From Methylobacter sp. (lineage in GTDB: Bacteria; Pseudomonadota; Gammaproteobacteria; Methylococcales; Methylomonadaceae), in assembly GCA_004299305.1 (NCBI GenBank), contig SCPZ01000110.1, positions 1-33,605 of the forward strand: a stretch of 33,605 nt of DNA. Reading direction: 5' to 3'. A program made the position numbers and the translations under genes. Shown here in pieces: positions 1 to 7,154 of the stretch (position 1 is the stretch's first letter; each line of letters opens with the position of its first letter). Below the pieces are notes generated by a model, which saw only the letters and a program-made list of their open reading frames with translations, was not told where the DNA came from and did no database searches.

Positions 1-120
1 GATAGGACGGATTTACACAGATTTTTTTCAAAATATTCTGGGTTTTTAATCGGTGATTATCCGTTTAATCAGTGTCATCCGTGTTCCATTAATCATTTTT
101 AGCATACGCTGAATAGTTAC
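1..120. mobile_element. Small inverted-repeat element (MITE-like), right part, cut by window edge
   Basis: The sequence is nearly identical to the interior of the complete element at 24094-24255 (ACGGAT-rich tracts, then TTCAAAATATTCTGG) and ends with the same 12-bp terminus CTGAATAGTTAC at 109-120. Its last ~40 bases are the reverse complement of the left end of that complete copy, so the element is a long imperfect palindrome. The left end lies outside the window. It is directly followed by CAAAAATC, the 8-bp duplication that also flanks the next element. Confidence 0.75.
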
Positions 121-302
121 CAAAAATCGTAAGTATTCAGAGCCCTTGGCTTCATGCGGTTGGCTTAACCATTAAACGGTTCATTTAGGATTTTATGGCT
201 AAATCATCCTATTGAAAAACATAGTGTTACGCCAAGACCTTCCAGGTTTTAAAAACCTGGAAGGTCTAAATACAGTCGGGGTCTGAATAGTTACCAAAAA
301 TC
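121..302. mobile_element. Second MITE-like element with perfect 8-bp target duplication
   Basis: The element proper is 129-294. It begins GTAAGTATTCAG (129-140) and ends CTGAATAGTTAC (283-294), which are inverted repeats with one mismatch. It is bracketed by perfect direct repeats CAAAAATC at 121-128 and 295-302. The ends match those of the elements at 1-120 and 24094-24255, but the interior is different and carries a separate palindrome. Ends starting GTAA with 8-bp duplications are the known signature of IS66-family transposition; no transposase is encoded, so it would have to be moved in trans (inference). Confidence 0.8.
236..266. repeat. Perfect 31-bp palindrome (ACCTTCCAGG type)
   Basis: The arms GACCTTCCAGGTTTT (236-250) and AAAACCTGGAAGGTC (252-266) are perfect reverse complements around one central A. 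It lies inside the MITE-like element at 129-294 and is probably a separate palindromic repeat carried along or inserted into it. Confidence 0.85.
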
Positions 303-384
303 AAGTCATTTTCACTTGAATCTGGAAACTTTAGCTCGCAGAGTGAGTTAATAATCCGGTCATCGAGTAAAACCAAATACCACC

Positions 385-1014
385 ATGAACCAAAAAAAAC
401 GCCTGGATATTTTTGACCGGCTGGCTACAGCCATACCCGAACCGACTACGGAATTGCACTACACCAGCGCTTTTGAATTATTAATTGCGGTCGTTCTATC
501 GGCGCAGGCAACCGATAAAGGCGTTAATAAAGCTACCGCTAAATTGTTTCCCGCTGCCAATACGCCCGGCGACATTTTGGCGCTGGGCGAAGACGGCCTG
601 AAAGAGTACATCAAGACCATCGGGCTGTTTAACAGCAAGGCCGCCCATATCATCACGCTTTGCAGGCAGTTGCTCGATAAGCATGACGGCCAGGTCCCGC
701 AAACACGGGAAGAGCTGGAGGCGCTGGCAGGCGTCGGCAGAAAAACCGCTAATGTCATACTGAATACCGCTTTTGGAAAACATACGATTGCGGTAGATAC
801 GCATATCTTCAGGGTTGCCAACCGTACCGGCATTGCGCCCGGTAAAAATGTGCTGGAGGTGGAGCGCAAATTGGATAAATGGGTGCCTAAACAGCACAAG
901 AAAGATGCGCATCATTTACTGATTCTGCATGGACGTTATACCTGTATTGCCAGAAAGCCGCGCTGTTCGAGCTGTGTTATTGAGGATTTGTGCGAATATC
1001 AGCATAAAACCTGA
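385..1014 (+). CDS. nth: Endonuclease III (DNA glycosylase/AP lyase)
   Basis: Base-excision repair enzyme that removes oxidised pyrimidines from DNA and cleaves the resulting abasic site. The 209-residue product has the helix-hairpin-helix LAGVGRKTANVIL with catalytic Lys120 and the catalytic Asp138 in VDTHIFRVANR, the same numbers as in the E. coli enzyme. The C-terminal [4Fe-4S] loop is complete: Cys187, Cys194, Cys197, Cys203 (C-x6-C-x2-C-x5-C). In many gammaproteobacteria nth follows metG and rnfB; here metG and an rnfB-like gene are in the same window but about 11 kb away, so that cluster looks split. The ATG start gives the normal family length although the upstream ribosome site is weak. 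Confidence 0.97.
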   Translation: MNQKKRLDIFDRLATAIPEPTTELHYTSAFELLIAVVLSAQATDKGVNKATAKLFPAANTPGDILALGEDGLKEYIKTIGLFNSKAAHIITLCRQLLDKHDGQVPQTREELEALAGVGRKTANVILNTAFGKHTIAVDTHIFRVANRTGIAPGKNVLEVERKLDKWVPKQHKKDAHHLLILHGRYTCIARKPRCSSCVIEDLCEYQHKT

Positions 1015-1107
1015 CATCAATATGACGACATTGCAAGAATACCAAGCCAGGTAATCTGACGGCGTTTTGTTGGTTAGAAGGATATTCGTTTGTTATTCGC
1101 TTGATTT

Positions 1108-1116
1108 TGATATGAT
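1108..1116 (+). promoter_or_regulatory. Candidate extended -10 promoter for the RiPP operon
   Basis: TGATATGAT (TG-n-TATGAT) is a good extended -10 box, with a poor -35-like TTGTTA at 1090-1095 only 15 bp upstream of TATGAT. It would give an 80-base leader before the precursor gene at 1201. Bufferin-type operons can instead be driven by ECF sigma factors or copper sensors; no clear CueR-type dyad was seen. Confidence 0.4.
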
Positions 1117-1200
1117 AAGACGCACTCGATGCGATTTACGTATCGATTCATACCCCGCCTAACCGTTGGGAACAGATTGAAACAACACTCTGGAGTCAAA

Positions 1201-1599
1201 ATGAAAAAAAATAATAAAACACCTTTAGCTGTTGCAATGGGTGCTGCTTTTCTGTCTACTTTTGCTGCAACTGCGGTTAATGCCGAAGCTAATCCTTTCG
1301 GAATGACTGAATTATCGACCGGTTACATGCAAGTCGCAGAAGCCGATAAAGCGGCTGAAATGTCATGCGGCGCGTCAATGGGCGGCATGGCTAAGCCTAA
1401 GGCAGCGGAAGGCGCATGTGCCGGCAATAAAAAACCTGAGGCCGCTAAGGCTACTGAAGGCAAATGCGGTGAAAGCAAATGCGGCGCTATGATGCAAGGC
1501 GATAAAATGAAGCCGGGTATGGAAGCTGCCTGCGGCGCAATGATGAAAGGTAAAGAAGGTTCATGCGGCAACATGTCTAAAGACGCAACCGGCAAATAA
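1201..1599 (+). CDS. hvfA: HvfA-like Cys-rich RiPP precursor (copper-binding peptide family)
   Basis: Predicted 132-residue secreted precursor of a modified metal-binding peptide. The ATG at 1201 is preferred over an in-frame ATG at 1129 because it has CTGGAG upstream and starts a typical signal peptide: MKKNNK, a hydrophobic stretch to about residue 26, then AVNA-EA. A conserved leader block NPFGMTELSTGYMQVAE (31-47) is followed by a low-complexity Lys/Gly/Ala/Met core with six cysteines (56, 73, 89, 94, 111, 122), mostly in xxxCG contexts. Only one unit is the canonical EGKCG (86-90), followed by ESKCG (91-95). In characterised HvfA, EGKCG cysteines are converted to oxazolone/thioamide groups that bind copper. 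The next two genes encode the matching modification enzyme and partner. Modification and metal here are inferred from the family. Confidence 0.88.
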   Translation: MKKNNKTPLAVAMGAAFLSTFAATAVNAEANPFGMTELSTGYMQVAEADKAAEMSCGASMGGMAKPKAAEGACAGNKKPEAAKATEGKCGESKCGAMMQGDKMKPGMEAACGAMMKGKEGSCGNMSKDATGK

Positions 1600-1624
1600 G
1601 CCTAAGTTTCTATTCTTAGCACAA

Positions 1625-1650
1625 GGGGGAGCATGATCATCATGCCCCCC
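1625..1650 (+). terminator. Strong hairpin between precursor gene and MNIO gene
   Basis: GGGGG-A-GCATGA at 1625-1636 pairs with TCATGC-CCCCC at 1640-1650 around a 3-base loop. No T-run follows, so it is unlikely to be a full intrinsic terminator. Position suggests that it limits read-through or protects the 3' end of the precursor mRNA, so that precursor is made in excess over enzyme. It also buries an in-frame ATG at 1633, an argument against that start. Confidence 0.6.
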
Positions 1651-1680
1651 AATTCCCATCAAATCACACAAGGTGTTCTT

Positions 1681-2532
1681 ATGGACACGACTCAAAATCT
1701 CGTTCACGGCGCCGGTTTAGGCCTGCGGCGGTCTTTTTTAAGCCAGATTGTTGAAACGCCTCCAGAGGATGTCGACTTTTATGAAGTTGCGCCGGAAAAC
1801 TGGATCACCATCGGCGGCAAGCTAGGCAAACAATTTCGTGCGATGACCGAGCGCTTTGACTTTATCGGTCATGGCTTGTCGCTATCGATAGGCGGCACCG
1901 ACCCGTTGGATGAAAAATTCGTCCGCGAAATCAAACAGTTCAACGCCGAACATCAAATCAAGTTTTACAGCGAACATTTAAGTTATTGCAGCAAGAACGG
2001 GCATTTATACGATTTGATGCCGATTCCGTTTACCTCGGAAGCGGTTACTCACGTTGCCGGACGGATCAGGCGCGTTCAGGATATTATGGAGCAAAAGATA
2101 GCCATAGAAAATGTATCCTATTACGCCGCTCCCGGCCAGGAAATGGCCGAGATTGATTTTTTCAATGCGGTAATCGAAGAAGCCGACTGCGATGTGCTGA
2201 TCGACATTAATAACATTTACGTGAACAGCGTTAACCACGGTTACGATGCCGAAGCGTTCTTAAAAGCCATGCCCGCCCACCGTATTGCTTATGCGCATAT
2301 CGCCGGACATTACGTCGAAGCTGAAGACTTTTTGGTTGACACCCACGGCGCTGAGGTTATCGATCCGGTCTGGAAACTGCTGGGCAAGGCTTATGAGCTT
2401 TACGGCGTGTTTCCGACCTTGTTGGAGAGGGATTTTAATATTCCTGCCATGGAAGAATTAATCAAGGAAGTTAACACCATCAGCGCCATACAAAAAGCCT
2501 GGGGAACGCAACATGCACAGCAATCCGCTTGA
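1681..2532 (+). CDS. hvfB: DUF692 multinuclear non-heme iron oxidase (HvfB/BufB/MbnB family)
   Basis: A TIM-barrel iron enzyme that installs oxazolone/thioamide or related groups on cysteines of a RiPP precursor, in the cytoplasm. The 283-residue product shows the family's ligand positions: His64 in FIGHGLS, Glu98-His99 in SEHLSY, Glu143-Asn144 in AIENVS, Asp175-Asn177 in LIDINNIYVN, His206 and His210 in AHIAGH, Asp220-His222 in DTHG, and Glu249 in LLERD. Start 1681 is chosen because AAGGTG lies about six bases upstream, and the earlier in-frame ATG (1633) sits inside a hairpin. It follows the Cys-rich precursor and overlaps the DUF2063 gene, the classic three-gene layout. MbnB of methanobactin operons is a relative, but no mbnC-like gene is present. 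Confidence 0.93.
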   Translation: MDTTQNLVHGAGLGLRRSFLSQIVETPPEDVDFYEVAPENWITIGGKLGKQFRAMTERFDFIGHGLSLSIGGTDPLDEKFVREIKQFNAEHQIKFYSEHLSYCSKNGHLYDLMPIPFTSEAVTHVAGRIRRVQDIMEQKIAIENVSYYAAPGQEMAEIDFFNAVIEEADCDVLIDINNIYVNSVNHGYDAEAFLKAMPAHRIAYAHIAGHYVEAEDFLVDTHGAEVIDPVWKLLGKAYELYGVFPTLLERDFNIPAMEELIKEVNTISAIQKAWGTQHAQQSA

Positions 2533-3304
2533 GACCGTTATGAGCGTGGACTTTAAAGCCAAACAGCTTGAATTTGCCGCCTATATTAGGGATCCCGAAA
2601 ACAATCCTCCGCCTGCCGATGTCCAGCCGCAGCGGATGGCGATGTATCGCGAGCTGTTTTTTAACAATATCGACAGTTTTTTGTCCGCCAATTTTCCAGT
2701 GTTGCGGACATTATTGAATAGTAAGCAATGGTTCGAATTAGGACAGGATTTTTTCGCCAAACATGCCAGTCAATCGCCGCATTTTTCGGAAATTCCTGAA
2801 GAGTTTTTGGATTATCTGCAAAACGAGCGGGACAGTGCGGATGATTTCCCGTTTATGCTGGAGCTGGCGCATTACGAATGGGTGGAAATGGCTTTGTCCA
2901 TCTCTAAGGAAACCGTGCCCGCCAATCCCCCTAATTCGGATAACCTCTCCTACCAGCGCATCCGCTTGTCGCCTTTGGCTTGGCCGCTGGCTTATCAATA
3001 TCCGGTCCATAAAATATCGCCCGCCTTCTTACCGGTAACCGCACCGGATTTAGCCACATTCCTGATTGTTTACCGTGATTTGCATGATGAGGTTAATTTC
3101 ATCGAAATCACCCCGCTCACTTATCGGTTGCTGGAAATTATTCAAGAGCATGAGGAAATGCCGACAATGGATTGTCTAAAGCAGGTTGCGGAGGAATCGA
3201 ATCATCCGAACCCTGAAATGATTATGACGGGAGGCCAGGCAATACTCAAAGAGCTGGTTGAGAAGACGGTTATCACGCTTGTTGATCTGGGTAGGCCGGA
3301 ATAA
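2513..3304 (+). CDS. hvfC: DUF2063 RiPP partner protein (HvfC/BufC family)
   Basis: Partner of the DUF692 oxidase, expected to bind the precursor leader and present the core to the enzyme. The N-terminal ~100 residues carry the DUF2063 ('putative DNA-binding') pattern: FAAYIRDPENNPPP, then RMAMYRELFFNNIDSFLSANFPVLRTLL; despite the domain name, the role in RiPP operons is partner protein. The 263-residue reading uses ATG 2513, which overlaps the oxidase gene by 20 bases and has GGGGAA six bases upstream; ATG 2540 (MSVDFKAK) is an equally possible start. The final residues GRPE and the stop codon lie inside a dispersed palindrome (3291-3345), so the natural C-terminus may have been altered by repeat insertion. 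No DoxX-like HvfD gene follows. Confidence 0.9.
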   Translation: MHSNPLETVMSVDFKAKQLEFAAYIRDPENNPPPADVQPQRMAMYRELFFNNIDSFLSANFPVLRTLLNSKQWFELGQDFFAKHASQSPHFSEIPEEFLDYLQNERDSADDFPFMLELAHYEWVEMALSISKETVPANPPNSDNLSYQRIRLSPLAWPLAYQYPVHKISPAFLPVTAPDLATFLIVYRDLHDEVNFIEITPLTYRLLEIIQEHEEMPTMDCLKQVAEESNHPNPEMIMTGGQAILKELVEKTVITLVDLGRPE

Positions 3305-3345
3305 GCTTGTTCGAGCGGCGGCGAGAGCAGCTGTTTCCGGCCTAC
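3291..3345. repeat. Dispersed palindrome B, copy 1
   Basis: GTAGGCCGGAA (3291-3301) and TTCCGGCCTAC (3335-3345) are perfect 11-bp inverted arms around a TCGAGCGG-rich centre. A second diverged copy lies at 6985-7036. This copy supplies the stop codon of the DUF2063 gene and could act as its transcription end. Confidence 0.8.
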
Positions 3346-3353
3346 AGGGCTAA

Positions 3354-3815
3354 TCAATTAGTTTGTGGCACTCTGGTAAAATCCGGTCCTTTAGGATGAG
3401 CGTTCTGTTGCAGGCAATGGTAAGCCGCATTTTCATACTTGATGACTAACGACTGGGCATTTTTATGCTCGCCTAGGAACAGTTGAGCTTCATCGGCAGT
3501 TAAGTCTTTCATCAAATATTTGGCGATGCACATGCACGGCGTAGCGTAGCGCATTTTATCGAATTCTATGTTGGTCGAATTCTTCAGTTCCCTTTGCACG
3601 CATTGGTCGGCAAAATCATGTTCAAACTTGTGCTTTTGTATATCGGTCACCGGGGTATCGTGGGAATGATCGAACGGATTATGCGCAACAGCAGCGGGCG
3701 CCGATTTTGCTGCTACGGGTTTTTCATCATCGGAACAGCCTGCAACCGATAAGGCGATAACCACGCAGGCCAACGCAGAAAAAAAGAAGTTTCTTGTAAA
3801 AGTAGGTGTTTTCAT
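3354..3815 (-). CDS. Small Cys/His-containing lipoprotein of unknown function
   Basis: Function not recognised. The 153-residue product starts with a lipoprotein signal peptide (Lys2/Arg8, hydrophobic core 10-26) and lipobox VAGC, with acylated Cys27. The next residue is Ser, so outer-membrane sorting is likely by the Lol rule. The mature part has HNPFDHSHD (45-53) with three histidines, and four further cysteines: Cys72, Cys94 and Cys96 (CMC), and Cys134. These could form disulfides or bind metal in the periplasm. It converges on the copper-RiPP operon, which makes a metal-related role imaginable, but that is only an inference from position and residues. A 165-base gap separates it from glnE, with which it is divergent. 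Confidence 0.8.
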   Translation of the reverse strand: MKTPTFTRNFFFSALACVVIALSVAGCSDDEKPVAAKSAPAAVAHNPFDHSHDTPVTDIQKHKFEHDFADQCVQRELKNSTNIEFDKMRYATPCMCIAKYLMKDLTADEAQLFLGEHKNAQSLVIKYENAAYHCLQQNAHPKGPDFTRVPQTN

Positions 3816-3980
3816 AAGTTTAAATCGTAAATAGTTTAAGTAGGGTTAATCGAACTTTATCATTTTATTAAGCCTCGTTCTACTGATCTTCGCCCTTCCT
3901 ACCAAGATGTTTACAAATAGCGCTACTCGTTGCGCGTCTATTTTCGTTATCATGGAAGTTTTTTTCGATGACGTCTCCTC

Positions 3981-6908
3981 ATGTCTTTTATTAAAAATCT
4001 CGAACCCGAATTTGCAGCACTACCGGATCAGTTAGCAGCAACGGTAATTGCCTCGCTGACAAAATGGGATGAACGGCTTGCGGAACTTAAGCTCAACATC
4101 TCTCAATCGCCCGAGTTTAACGCTGCTATCGTCAAGGTTTGGTGTTCCAGCCTGTTTGTTGCCGAAAGTTGTACCCGCAGGCCTGAATTGCTGGTCAATT
4201 TGGTCAACTCCGGCGATTTAACGACTATTTATAATGAGAGCCGTTATGCCGAAAAATTGGCGCTCACACCTGTTGCATCGCAGGCCGAGCTAATGACCAA
4301 ACTGCGCCAGTTCCGGCGCAGGGAAATGGTCAGGATAGCCTGGCGGGATTTGGCCGGATGGGCCGAGCTATCGGAGACGCTGGCCGATTTATCGCATCTG
4401 GCCGATGCCTGCATTCAATACGCGCTGGATTTCCTCTACCGAGAGGCCTGTGAGCTGCGCGGTACGCCGCTATTGTCCGACGGCAGCCCACAGCAAATCG
4501 TGGTGTTAGGTATGGGCAAACTGGGCGCTTACGAATTGAATTATTCCTCCGATATAGACCTGATTTTTGCTTACGCGGAAGACGGCGTACTGCCGGACAG
4601 GAAGGAAACGACTTATGGCGAATTTTTTACCAAGCTATGCCGTAACCTGATCAAAGTCCTGGACGAGATCACCGTAGACGGTTTTGTGTTTCGCACCGAC
4701 ATACGTTTAAGACCATACGGCGACAGCGGGCCTATCATCATGACCTTTGACGGCATGGAAAACTATTACCAGACCCAGGCTCGGGAATGGGAGCGTTATG
4801 CGATGATCAAAGTGCGCCAAGTTGCCGGTGATTTTAAAGTCGGTGCGCAGCTGATGGCACTATTCAGGCCATTCGTATACCGGCGTTACCTCGATTACGG
4901 CGCGTTTGAGGAATTGCGCTCGCTAAAGGCGCAGATTACCCAGGAACTGCGACGCAAAGACCGCATGGAAAATATCAAGCTGGGGCCGGGCGGCATCCGC
5001 GAAATCGAATTTATCGGCCAAGCGTTTCAACTGATACGCGGCGGCAATGACAAAGCTTTGCAAATCCGTCCGATTCTGGATGTCTTGCAGCTGCTGGGCG
5101 AGATGGAGTTGTTGGCGCCAAAAGACGCCGAGCAGTTAAAACAGTCGTACCGCTTTTTGCGCCGGGTCGAAAACCATATCCAGCAATATCAGGATCAGCA
5201 AGCCCACGATTTGCCGAAAGATTCGTTAGTGCAGCAGGTCTTGGCCTATTCGCTGGATTATCCTGACTGGATTAACTTTAAACAGGATCTGGACAAGGTC
5301 AGAACGCAGGTGCATGAAGTCTTCGACCAGGTTTTTTCGCTGTCGAAACACGATGGTTCGGCAGGTTCGCTACGAACGGGAATAATTTGGGCTTGCGTGG
5401 CGGATGACTCGGAGTTGATGGATCATCTAAAAGAATGGGGCATACAAGACACCGGCGCACTGCTCGCCGCGATAAAAGACTTTAAAAACTCCACCGCCGT
5501 CAGAAGGCTGACGGCCAAAGGCGCGGGCGTGCTGGACCGGTTAATGCCGCAATTAATAGAAGCCATGCAGCAGGTTACTAACCCGGATGAAACCTTGCTG
5601 AGGATACTCGGTTTGTTCGAGGCGGTCGCGGGCCGGAATGTGTATTTGGCGTTATTGTCCGAAAACCCCGGCGCCTTATCGCAATTAATCAAACTGTCAT
5701 CGGCCAGTCCGTGGATTTGCGGCTATTTATCGCAGTACCCGGTGTTGTTCGACGAATTGCTCGATACCCGCACTCTTTACGAGCCGCTCAAAAAAGCCGA
5801 TCTTGATGAGCAACTTAAGGTTTTGCTGACCCATGTTGAGGTGCAGGATCTTGAGCAACTGATGATTGTGCTACGCCAGTTCAAGCAATTGAATGTACTG
5901 AGAGTGGCCGCCGCCGATATTATGGGGGCAATCCCGCTGATGGTGGTCAGCGATTATTTGACTTATATCGCCGAAAGCATCGTCGGCCATGTTGTCGAGC
6001 GGGCGTGGCTGATGCTGACCGACAAGCACGGCTTGCCGCCCGCGCCGCGCCAGTTCCCGACTGGCTTGCGGCATACACACCATCCCGGGCGATATACCGA
6101 CAATGCTTCGATAGGCTTTGCGGTGATCGGTTTCGGTAAACTGGGCGGTATCGAGCTGGGTTACGGCTCCGATTTAGATCTGGTGTTTTTGTACGATTGC
6201 AAGGACGGCAATGCGATGACCGACGGAGACAAACCGATTTCCTGCGCCCAGTTTTACGGTCGGTTGGGCTTGAAAGTCCGGCATATTCTCGATACTAAGA
6301 TGCTGTCCGGCGTGCTCTACGAAGTGGATATGCGCTTGCGGCCCAACGGCGACTCCGGCTTGCTGGTTGCGCATATCAACGCCTATGAGGATTACCTGAA
6401 AACCCAGGCCTGGACATGGGAGCTGCAAGCCTTGGTCAGGGGGCGGTTTATCGCAGGCGACCCGCATCTGAAAGCCGAGTATGAAGACATACGCAGCCGG
6501 GTTTTGAGCCTGCCCAGGGAAACCGGGGCCTTAAAAAAAGAAGTCCGCGAGATGCGCGAAAAAATGCGCGATGCCTTGGCGACCAAAGATAAGGACAAGT
6601 TCGACCTAAAACAAAGCAAAGGCGGTATTGCTGATATTGAGTTTATAGTACAATTTGGCGTTTTAGATCAGGCGGCTCTTAATACAGCGTTAACGGCCTA
6701 CACCGATAACGTAAGACTGCTTGAAGGCTTGCAACAGCAGGGCTTTATGACTAAAGCCGATGAGCAAACACTTAAAAACGCTTACTGCACTTATCGGGAT
6801 TTCGGGCATAAACAGGTTTTACAAGGCGATAAGGCGGTTATAGATGAGGCCGAGGTTGCCGAAATGAGCGCTCAAGTCGAGCGGATTTGGCATGAGTATA
6901 TGGAATAA
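3981..6908 (+). CDS. glnE: Bifunctional glutamine synthetase adenylyltransferase/deadenylase
   Basis: Controls glutamine synthetase by adding or removing AMP in response to PII and glutamine. The 975-residue protein has the expected two nucleotidyltransferase domains: the N-terminal deadenylylating one with GMGKLGAYELNYSSDIDL near residues 177-194 and the C-terminal adenylylating one with GFGKLGGIELGYGSDLDL near 716-733, each with the Gly-rich turn and the metal-binding DxD. Each is followed by the LRPxGDSGxx signature and the KLGPGGIREIEF or QSKGGIADIEF segment. Length is slightly above the E. coli protein (about 946). It stands alone; no glnA or glnB is in view. The gene looks intact. Confidence 0.97.
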   Translation: MSFIKNLEPEFAALPDQLAATVIASLTKWDERLAELKLNISQSPEFNAAIVKVWCSSLFVAESCTRRPELLVNLVNSGDLTTIYNESRYAEKLALTPVASQAELMTKLRQFRRREMVRIAWRDLAGWAELSETLADLSHLADACIQYALDFLYREACELRGTPLLSDGSPQQIVVLGMGKLGAYELNYSSDIDLIFAYAEDGVLPDRKETTYGEFFTKLCRNLIKVLDEITVDGFVFRTDIRLRPYGDSGPIIMTFDGMENYYQTQAREWERYAMIKVRQVAGDFKVGAQLMALFRPFVYRRYLDYGAFEELRSLKAQITQELRRKDRMENIKLGPGGIREIEFIGQAFQLIRGGNDKALQIRPILDVLQLLGEMELLAPKDAEQLKQSYRFLRRVENHIQQYQDQQAHDLPKDSLVQQVLAYSLDYPDWINFKQDLDKVRTQVHEVFDQVFSLSKHDGSAGSLRTGIIWACVADDSELMDHLKEWGIQDTGALLAAIKDFKNSTAVRRLTAKGAGVLDRLMPQLIEAMQQVTNPDETLLRILGLFEAVAGRNVYLALLSENPGALSQLIKLSSASPWICGYLSQYPVLFDELLDTRTLYEPLKKADLDEQLKVLLTHVEVQDLEQLMIVLRQFKQLNVLRVAAADIMGAIPLMVVSDYLTYIAESIVGHVVERAWLMLTDKHGLPPAPRQFPTGLRHTHHPGRYTDNASIGFAVIGFGKLGGIELGYGSDLDLVFLYDCKDGNAMTDGDKPISCAQFYGRLGLKVRHILDTKMLSGVLYEVDMRLRPNGDSGLLVAHINAYEDYLKTQAWTWELQALVRGRFIAGDPHLKAEYEDIRSRVLSLPRETGALKKEVREMREKMRDALATKDKDKFDLKQSKGGIADIEFIVQFGVLDQAALNTALTAYTDNVRLLEGLQQQGFMTKADEQTLKNAYCTYRDFGHKQVLQGDKAVIDEAEVAEMSAQVERIWHEYME

Positions 6909-6923
6909 GGCGATTTAAAAAAT

Positions 6924-7109
6924 AGAACACGGATGACGCGGATTTGGACGGGTTTACACGGACTTGATTCTGTTTTATCACACCTGTAGGCCGGAATAAG
7001 TCGGTTCGAGCGGTAGCGAGAACGGACGTTTCCGGCGGTATCTGATTAGGCGGGTTAAAACGGATTTTTATCAGTGGTTATCAGTCAAATCCGTGTCATC
7101 CGTGTTCCA
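6924..7109. repeat. Dispersed ACGGAT repeat A, with palindrome B nested inside
   Basis: Begins with GAACACGGATGAC and ends with GTCATCCGTGTTC, inverted ends enclosing ACGGATTT-type tracts on each side. In the middle, 6985-7036 is a copy of palindrome B (TGTAGGCCGGAATAAG ... TTTCCGGC). It fills most of the glnE-ilvE gap (6909-7154). The GTAACTATTCAG termini seen in other copies are absent here. Confidence 0.75.
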
Positions 7110-7154
7110 TGCCCTTTTACATAAATAAACATTAATTAAGTTGGAGAATAAACG

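Noticed and set aside
1129-1200. Longer start for the HvfA-like precursor
   Set aside because: It would put 24 Arg-rich residues before a typical signal peptide, and it overlaps the promoter/leader region.
1633-1680. Upstream ATG giving the DUF692 protein 16 extra residues
   Set aside because: The ATG lies inside a strong hairpin with its G-run only two bases away; the ATG at 1681 has a proper ribosome site and fits the family start.
1681-3304. Methanobactin operon
   Set aside because: The DUF692 enzyme is shared, but the partner is DUF2063 rather than a clear MbnC and the precursor is a long secreted Cys-rich protein, not a short MbnA.
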